From Chitinophaga sp. LS1 (GTDB lineage: Bacteria; Bacteroidota; Bacteroidia; Chitinophagales; Chitinophagaceae): a stretch of 64,000 bases of DNA. The stretch spans positions 3,970,501-4,034,500 of the forward strand of contig NZ_CP128362.1 of the NCBI RefSeq assembly GCF_034274695.1. The letters run 5' to 3'. The notes under the pieces are model-generated. The model saw only the letters and a program-made list of their open reading frames with translations, ran no database searches and was not told where the DNA came from. Positions 58,718 through 64,000 of the stretch are shown one piece after another; the first letter of the stretch is position 1; every line of letters begins with the position of its first letter. The translations under genes and the position numbers were made by a program.

Positions 58718-58801
58718 TGCCCAGAACTGGATTCGAACCAGCACACCCTTGCGAGCGCTGCGACCTGAACACAGTGCGTCTACCAATTTCGCCATCTGGG
58801 C
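58718..58801 (-). tRNA. tRNA-Leu (anticodon CAG)
   Basis: An 84-base gene with a 7-bp acceptor stem (GCCCAGA with TCTGGGC), D-loop AAATTGGTAGACGC, anticodon loop TTCAGGT giving CAG, a long variable arm (class II) and T-loop GGTTCGAATCC. No CCA is encoded. The mobile DNA at 49.4-58.45 kb lies downstream of its 3' end. Confidence 0.96.
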
Positions 58802-58863
58802 AACTGATTCCGTGTTAAGGGATTGCAAAAGTACGCACTTTTTCTTTTCCTCCAAATTTTTCC

Positions 58864-61710
58864 TCAGATATTTTCTGGAATCAACATCGCTACTGGGAAG
58901 TTTTTTAACGCTACATCCGCTCCTATATTGCCTTTAGCCTCAATCACATCCTCTGAAAAAATATTTTTCCAACGCTCCGGTGCACCCGTAGGTAATAAGA
59001 TCGAAGCAACTACCGGCTGTAAATCGGGGAGGGGAATAATCACAATCACCCATTCCTGCCGGTATACTCTCGCAAATGCCAACACATTTGACTCACTACT
59101 TTGTAATGGGAGATAATCACCTTCTAAAAAGAGATTGGGAAAGTACTTCCTGCAATGCAACGCTTTGTAAGTAAGAAAGAGTTTCTCTACACCCTGTTTA
59201 CGATGACTTTTCAAATAGTCAAACAATGCCGTACCAGAAAGATCTTTTAATGATTTTAAAAGTTCAATGCGTATTCCATAATCCACAGGCCGGCGGTTAT
59301 CGGGGTCTACATAGCTGTAATCCCATAACTCTGTACCCTGATAGGTATCCGGTATCCCAGGGGCTGTTAGCTTCACCAGTGTTTGGGCCAGTGAACTGGT
59401 ATATGCAAAGTTATCCAGCTTTTCTATAAAGGGTACCAGGGTGTCTAAAAAGCGCTTATTTTGCAATATCCTGGAAATGAAATCAGTCGCATTCCGCTCA
59501 TACTCCTCATCCGGCGAAGCCCAGCTTGAATTCACTTTTCCCTCTCTAAGGGCTTTGATCACATATTGCTGCAGCCTTTCAACAGAGATCCCATCTGAAT
59601 ACCCACTGATAATACTCTGATAAATAAAATACTCGTCATTCAATAACGGTGCAGGCTGATTGATTTCCCGCCATTGCCCGATCAGTTCCTTCCATTCCTC
59701 TACAAACAAAGTCAACATATTCAGCCTGATCCGCCCATCTTCTCCTCGCTTTGTATCATGCGTAGCCGTTGTATTCAATGAATGCGGCGTCTGCTGCTGA
59801 CGGAAAATCATTAATTGATGGAAGTTGACAGGCACAGCAACCGGGCTATCACCTACTTCGTTATGCGACAACAACGCATTGTACACATAAAAAGTCGTAT
59901 CCTCCACACCTTTCGCCGTCAATGGCCCCGTAAACTGCATCAATCGCATTAAAAACGGCAGCTTATTTTGCTCCCACCATTGTTCCAATAATAATATCGC
60001 CGATTCAGCAGATCTGTTCAATGAACGCATGCGCGCAAATGTAAAAGCGACCTGTTCTGAAAGGGATGCATCTCCCTGGCCTGAGTCTGAGCCATAACCT
60101 GATCCATACCCTGAAATAGCCCCCGAGCCATAACCTGATCCATAACCCGAACCGGCTCCAAAACCAGCAAAACCAGCACCCGAACCACTACCAGAACTAC
60201 CACTTGACCCAAAACTACCGCCAAAACCCAAGCCACCTCCCGAACTACCACTCGAACTTCTACCAAAACCACCACTTGATCCAAAACCCCCACCAAAGCC
60301 AAACCCACTCCCTGAACTACCACCCGAACCCGAACCTCCACCAAACCCATAACCACTACCTGGCCCCAAATACAACCTATACACCGGCAAACAAATCATA
60401 AACAACCCAATCGCCTGCTTCAATAAATCCCTGTTAACCCTCGCATCCGCCAATTTTAGCGTATAACACAATCGAACAAGATTTTCCAATTCCCCACCCA
60501 TATATCGCTCCAAAATCAGCCTCTTTTTCTCCAAAACCAACTCCTCATATTGCCCCGGCACCAGCGTCTGATAAAATTGCTGCAACGCCAACACCCCCTC
60601 CCGGTTACTCAACAAATGATTCGTAAATGAAAGAAACTCATACCCCGTCGTCCCCTGCAATGCCCATTCCCTCGGCAAACTCTCCCGTTCCTCCAATATC
60701 TTCTCCGCTATCACGTAACATTTACTCCCAAACAACTGCTGCAACCTGTCTATATACCCCCCAGGATCCTGCAATCCATCAATATGATCAATCCTCAACC
60801 CCTGCACCAGATTCTCCCTATACAAACGATGCAGAAATGTATGATACTCATTAAACACCTCAGGCGTCTCCATCCTCAACGTAATCAACTCATTCACCGT
60901 AAAGAACCGCCTGTAATTGATCGCCTGATCCGCATCCCCCCAATACGTCAGCCGATAATATTGTTTCCCTAAAATTTTACCCAATAGCCCCAGGTTATTA
61001 TTCACCTTATCCATCAATGCCTGCAACATCGAGAGATCCCGTACCTCCGCCATCAATGCCAACTTCTGATTGCTCCAGTCATCAAGTGACGTTCCCGCCG
61101 TAGCCCGCTGATACAATGATGAAAACAACTTAATCAACGGCAATGCATCGCTGTCAGCAAGCTGCTCACTAATCAGATCATACGCCGTCACCGATAACGG
61201 AAACACTTGTTCAAAATACTTCACCGTAAACCCTGCCGAAGATACCCCCAACTTTATCTCCCCATCACGAATACAATCCTCTAAAGGCTTTCCCAAAAAA
61301 GGTGTCATCAGCTTGCCCGCAAAATCAGGATGATGCCAGTCAATATCAAAATAAGCGTAGTAAGGAGAAAGCGGCCCTCGCTCCATCACATCATACAATC
61401 GCGTATTCTCTGCATGAAAAGCCATGTGATTCGGCACTATATCCTGCAGCCAGGTCATACCATGCTCCCGCAAAAGCACATGAATTTCACGTAACTCATC
61501 TATCGTTCCGATAGCCGGATTGATACAATGCGGATTCGTCACATCATACCCATGCTCACTACCCGGCGCCGCTTTGAAGATAGGCGATGCATATATTGTC
61601 GATATACCCAGCGCATGCAAATACGGTATGATCTCTTTCAATTGCTTAAATGTAAACCCCGCATGAAACTGAATACGATACGTAGCGGTTGGCGGATTAT
61701 ACGATCTCAT
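58864..61710 (-). CDS. treY: Malto-oligosyltrehalose synthase with a Gly/Ser-rich insertion
   Basis: A 948-residue GH13 enzyme, longer than usual. N-terminal signature TATYRIQFHAGFTFKQL and IYASPIFKAAPGSEHGYDV; catalytic barrel GLRIDHIDGLQDPGGYI; GTTGYEFLSF; C-terminal GIPDTYQGTELWDYSYVDPD. It rearranges the reducing-end alpha-1,4 bond of maltodextrins to alpha-1,1. Residues about 447-545 are an almost pure Gly/Ser/Phe/Tyr stretch, with family sequence resuming at SEQVAFTFARMRSLN. The start overlaps treZ by 14 bp. Confidence 0.95.
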   Translation of the reverse strand: MRSYNPPTATYRIQFHAGFTFKQLKEIIPYLHALGISTIYASPIFKAAPGSEHGYDVTNPHCINPAIGTIDELREIHVLLREHGMTWLQDIVPNHMAFHAENTRLYDVMERGPLSPYYAYFDIDWHHPDFAGKLMTPFLGKPLEDCIRDGEIKLGVSSAGFTVKYFEQVFPLSVTAYDLISEQLADSDALPLIKLFSSLYQRATAGTSLDDWSNQKLALMAEVRDLSMLQALMDKVNNNLGLLGKILGKQYYRLTYWGDADQAINYRRFFTVNELITLRMETPEVFNEYHTFLHRLYRENLVQGLRIDHIDGLQDPGGYIDRLQQLFGSKCYVIAEKILEERESLPREWALQGTTGYEFLSFTNHLLSNREGVLALQQFYQTLVPGQYEELVLEKKRLILERYMGGELENLVRLCYTLKLADARVNRDLLKQAIGLFMICLPVYRLYLGPGSGYGFGGGSGSGGSSGSGFGFGGGFGSSGGFGRSSSGSSGGGLGFGGSFGSSGSSGSGSGAGFAGFGAGSGYGSGYGSGAISGYGSGYGSDSGQGDASLSEQVAFTFARMRSLNRSAESAILLLEQWWEQNKLPFLMRLMQFTGPLTAKGVEDTTFYVYNALLSHNEVGDSPVAVPVNFHQLMIFRQQQTPHSLNTTATHDTKRGEDGRIRLNMLTLFVEEWKELIGQWREINQPAPLLNDEYFIYQSIISGYSDGISVERLQQYVIKALREGKVNSSWASPDEEYERNATDFISRILQNKRFLDTLVPFIEKLDNFAYTSSLAQTLVKLTAPGIPDTYQGTELWDYSYVDPDNRRPVDYGIRIELLKSLKDLSGTALFDYLKSHRKQGVEKLFLTYKALHCRKYFPNLFLEGDYLPLQSSESNVLAFARVYRQEWVIVIIPLPDLQPVVASILLPTGAPERWKNIFSEDVIEAKGNIGADVALKNFPVAMLIPENI
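60075..60370 (-). repeat. Gly/Ser-rich low-complexity coding insertion in treY
   Basis: About 98 codons made of GFGGG, GSSGS and GSGYGSGYGS-like units, encoded by imperfect 6- and 9-base repeats. The reading frame is kept. Periodicity suggests replication-slippage growth. It sits between the regions LFMICLPVYRLYLGPG and QGDASLSEQVAF. Confidence 0.9.
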
Positions 61711-63517
61711 AAATTATAGCTGAGTATGGTTGTAAAGTAATAGCAATACCCTCCTTAACTTCATCCGGCGCCGTAGGCCCAGGCCCCTGCCAGATAGCAA
61801 CTGAAGAATCAAACTTTTTATGTAATAAATGAGGACGATTATGCACAAACACTGCCTGCTCTTCACTGCAATTAAACAGTAACAACAAACGGTCATCATT
61901 GCCCGCGCGTTCTACTGATAATATAACATCTCCGGGTTGCGGCATGTTCACCCATATATTATCTCTTTCTGTATTCAACAATGCCCTTCTCGTCTTCCGC
62001 AACGCGATCAGATAACGATAATATTCTAATAGCGGCCCCGGCGCTGGCCACGAAAGAATGGACTGCGAGAATGTATGATCTGACTGTGGATCAGGTACAT
62101 CGCCCGCCCATGAAAATGCTTTAAATTCATTTTTACGCCCCTCACTCACCGCCCTGGAAAGATCCTCATCCCCATGACTCGTGAAATACAAAAACGGCCG
62201 CTTCTCCCCATATTCCTCCCCCATAAACAACATCGGCGTATGCGGAGATAACAGCAACATCGCTGCCGCCAGTTTATTCGCTTCCAATGGTAATTTTGCT
62301 GCCAACCGGTCTCCTGACATTCTATTACCTACCTGATCATGATTTTGTGTAAACACAATAAACCTGTCATAAGGTATCGCATGTGGCACCACACCAAACT
62401 TCCGCTTTCTGTGTGGAGAATATTGCCCCGTATACACATAACTATCTCTCCATGCTTTCGCCAGCGAAGGCAATCCGTCAAAGTCTTCATAATACCCATC
62501 CTTCTCTTTCGTCAGCACCACATGCAGCGCATGATGAAACTCATCTACCCATTGCCCATGCATGCCATATCCACATTGATCTGTTGGCGTGATATACCTT
62601 GGATTGTTGAAATCTATTTCTGCTATTAGAATTTTTTTCCTGCCTGTGGCATACGACAATGCCGTCACTGCCTCACCCAGTTCTTCTGTAAAATGCTTCG
62701 CACTGCTATCCCAGATGGCATGCACCGCATCCAGCCGCAATCCATCTATATGATACTCTTCCAGCCACATCAGCGCATTGCGGATGAAGTAAGCCCTCAC
62801 CGCATCTGAATACTGATCATCAAAGTTGATCGCTGCACCCCACGGTGTTCTGTATTTCTCCGTATACCACGGACCAAAATCTGAAAAATACGCTCCCTCC
62901 GGCCCCAGATGATTATATACTACATCAAGTATCACTGCAATCCCATATTGATGTGCAGCGTTTACCAGCGCCTTCAGTTCATTCGGTGTACCATATGTAT
63001 TATGCACTGCATAAGGATATACACCATCATACCCCCAGTTACGATGACCGGGGAACTGAGCAATGGGCATGATCTCGATGGCATTTATCCCCAATGAGCG
63101 GAGATAACTGAGCTTTGAAAGCACGCCCTTGAAATTCTGCAACGGTGTGAAGGTGCCTGTATGCAATTCGTAGATAATCATCTCGTTCAGGTCGCGTCCT
63201 TTCCACCCTTCGTCGGACCATTTGAAATTGTCCTCTACCAATGCTGACGGCCCATGTACACCTTCAGGCTGATAACGCGATGCAGGGTCAGGACGTTTCA
63301 GCTGTCCATCCAGTATATAGTTGTAAGTCATACCCGGTGAAACCGAAGGCACCACTACCTGCCAATAGCCATCGTCATCCCGCTGCATGGGGATTGTGGC
63401 GGACTCCGGTGTTATCACAGACAATGCAACAGACTCTCTGAAGGGCGCCCAAACACTAAATAACCCGGCTCCATTGTCAAGAATAGTAGATCCGGTAAAT
63501 GTATATGCTGTTCTCAA
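61697..63517 (-). CDS. treZ: Malto-oligosyltrehalose trehalohydrolase
   Basis: A 606-residue GH13 enzyme with an N-terminal CBM48-like domain (VWAPFRESVALSVI). Catalytic motifs: WGYDGVYPYAVHNTYG, DVVYNHLGPEG, GLRLDAVHAI (nucleophile Asp), LIAEIDFNNPRY (acid Glu) and FTQNHDQVGNR (stabilising Asp). It releases trehalose from the product of TreY. First gene of the treZ-treY operon and divergent from a GH13 alpha-glucosidase gene. Confidence 0.96.
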   Translation of the reverse strand: MRTAYTFTGSTILDNGAGLFSVWAPFRESVALSVITPESATIPMQRDDDGYWQVVVPSVSPGMTYNYILDGQLKRPDPASRYQPEGVHGPSALVEDNFKWSDEGWKGRDLNEMIIYELHTGTFTPLQNFKGVLSKLSYLRSLGINAIEIMPIAQFPGHRNWGYDGVYPYAVHNTYGTPNELKALVNAAHQYGIAVILDVVYNHLGPEGAYFSDFGPWYTEKYRTPWGAAINFDDQYSDAVRAYFIRNALMWLEEYHIDGLRLDAVHAIWDSSAKHFTEELGEAVTALSYATGRKKILIAEIDFNNPRYITPTDQCGYGMHGQWVDEFHHALHVVLTKEKDGYYEDFDGLPSLAKAWRDSYVYTGQYSPHRKRKFGVVPHAIPYDRFIVFTQNHDQVGNRMSGDRLAAKLPLEANKLAAAMLLLSPHTPMLFMGEEYGEKRPFLYFTSHGDEDLSRAVSEGRKNEFKAFSWAGDVPDPQSDHTFSQSILSWPAPGPLLEYYRYLIALRKTRRALLNTERDNIWVNMPQPGDVILSVERAGNDDRLLLLFNCSEEQAVFVHNRPHLLHKKFDSSVAIWQGPGPTAPDEVKEGIAITLQPYSAIIYEIV

Positions 63518-63630
63518 TTAAGTCAGTTTTAACAACTTACTGAAAATAATATGCCAGCGGGTTTACGATGTTATATTTCTACAGTATGACCGGCTTAAAA
63601 ATTGCATCTTCATCAGGAAAAATCATTTCT

Positions 63631-64000
63631 ATGTGGTGGAAAGAAAGTATCATTTACCAAATATATCCCCGTAGCTTTAAAGACAGTAACAATGACGGAA
63701 TCGGTGATCTGGCGGGTATTATATCGAAACTGGATTATCTTGAAAGCCTGGGTATAGACACCGTATGGCTCAACCCGATTTTCGGTTCTCCTAACGATGA
63801 CAATGGCTATGATATCAGCGACTATTATGATATCATGAAAGAGTATGGCACCATGCAGGAGTTCGATATCTTATTGCAAGGACTGCATCAACGAAAAATA
63901 AAATTGCTGTTGGACCTGGTAGTAAATCATACCAGTGATGAACATCCATGGTTCAAAGAAGCCCGTCTGTCAAGAGAAAATCCTTATTACAACTATTACC
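63631..64000 (+). CDS. GH13 alpha-glucosidase/oligo-1,6-glucosidase-like protein, N-terminal part
   Basis: Runs off the right edge; 123 codons are visible. It opens MWWKESIIYQIYPRSFKDSN and continues DGIGDLAGIISKLDYLESLG, TVWLNPIFGSPNDDNGYDIS and LLLDLVVNHTSDEHPWF, which is conserved region I of oligo-1,6-glucosidase/alpha-glucosidase type GH13. ATG 63631 is preferred over the in-frame ATG 63586 because the family starts at MWWKE. Divergent from treZ, it probably supplies or recycles short maltodextrins. Confidence 0.93.
   Translation, partial: MWWKESIIYQIYPRSFKDSNNDGIGDLAGIISKLDYLESLGIDTVWLNPIFGSPNDDNGYDISDYYDIMKEYGTMQEFDILLQGLHQRKIKLLLDLVVNHTSDEHPWFKEARLSRENPYYNYY

Noticed and set aside
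58587..58937. Plus-strand ORF of 116 codons and minus-strand ORF of 74 codons over 58631-58855
   Set aside because: Both cover the tRNA-Leu gene (58718-58801); the protein-like pieces are translations of the tRNA.
60018..60356. Val/Leu-rich minus-strand ORF of 112 codons and plus-strand ORFs over 60204-60401
   Set aside because: Alternative frames of the Gly/Ser repeat in treY; low-complexity repeats produce long open frames in every frame.
60075..60370. Possible CRISPR or tandem-repeat array
   Set aside because: The repeats are short, imperfect and in frame within treY with no unique spacers; it is coding low complexity.

Overview
The window comes from the chromosome of a Bacteroidota bacterium, most likely a Chitinophagaceae member close to Chitinophaga. 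This is judged from a SusC/SusD pair, a secreted glycanase with a type IX secretion (Por) C-terminal domain, TAnnTTTG-type promoters, DUF1826/DUF892/DUF6493-like genes and AT-rich intergenic DNA. No 16S gene or other phylogenetic anchor is present.

Layout. 1-4,000: tail of an unknown gene, then a two-gene operon (ThDP-dependent decarboxylase-like enzyme plus flavin amine oxidase). 4,000-8,150: minus-strand operon of a glycosyltransferase, UDP-galactopyranose mutase (glf) and a GH1-like protein with a degenerate C-terminal domain. 8,900-16,700: ferritin-like DUF892 protein, an esterase pseudogene with an internal deletion, two membrane proteins, a large secreted GH16 glucanase, a methyltransferase and a VOC protein. 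16,800-22,450: TonB siderophore receptor with an AraC regulator, then DoxX and a Tat-exported polysaccharide deacetylase, then a DUF1826-like protein. 22,800-29,500: an AT-rich, gene-poor stretch holding a single-domain receiver and two tandem receiver-Crp/Fnr fusion paralogues, one of which has lost its phosphorylation site. 29,500-32,600: two aldo/keto reductases (one unusually GC-rich) and an AraC regulator. 32,860-43,170: a divergent sugar-acid locus, with SusC-SusD-IlvD/Edd dehydratase on one strand and AraC-FGGY kinase-Tat-exported enolase-superfamily dehydratase on the other. 43,700-48,800: RDD membrane protein and a SWIM zinc-finger/DUF6493 pair.

49,400-58,450 is a nested pile of mobile DNA beside a tRNA-Leu(CAG). 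An IS21 remnant has its transposase gene istA split by a recombinase-in-trio (RIT) element with three overlapping tyrosine recombinase genes. Next comes an IS66 element carrying a passenger ORF, which abuts a 5' scrap of an IS3 element. The IstA reading frame closes exactly if the RIT element and one 6-bp repeat are removed, so the insertion order can be read directly.

58,860-64,000 is the trehalose-from-maltodextrin module: treZ and treY in an overlapping operon and a divergent GH13 alpha-glucosidase that runs off the window. TreY carries an insertion of about 100 residues of almost pure Gly/Ser, which is very unusual for this enzyme.

Best candidates for something new are the paired receiver-Crp proteins, the Gly/Ser insertion in TreY, the repeat architecture at the RIT ends, the passenger gene of the IS66 element, and the orphan ThDP/flavin oxidase operon.
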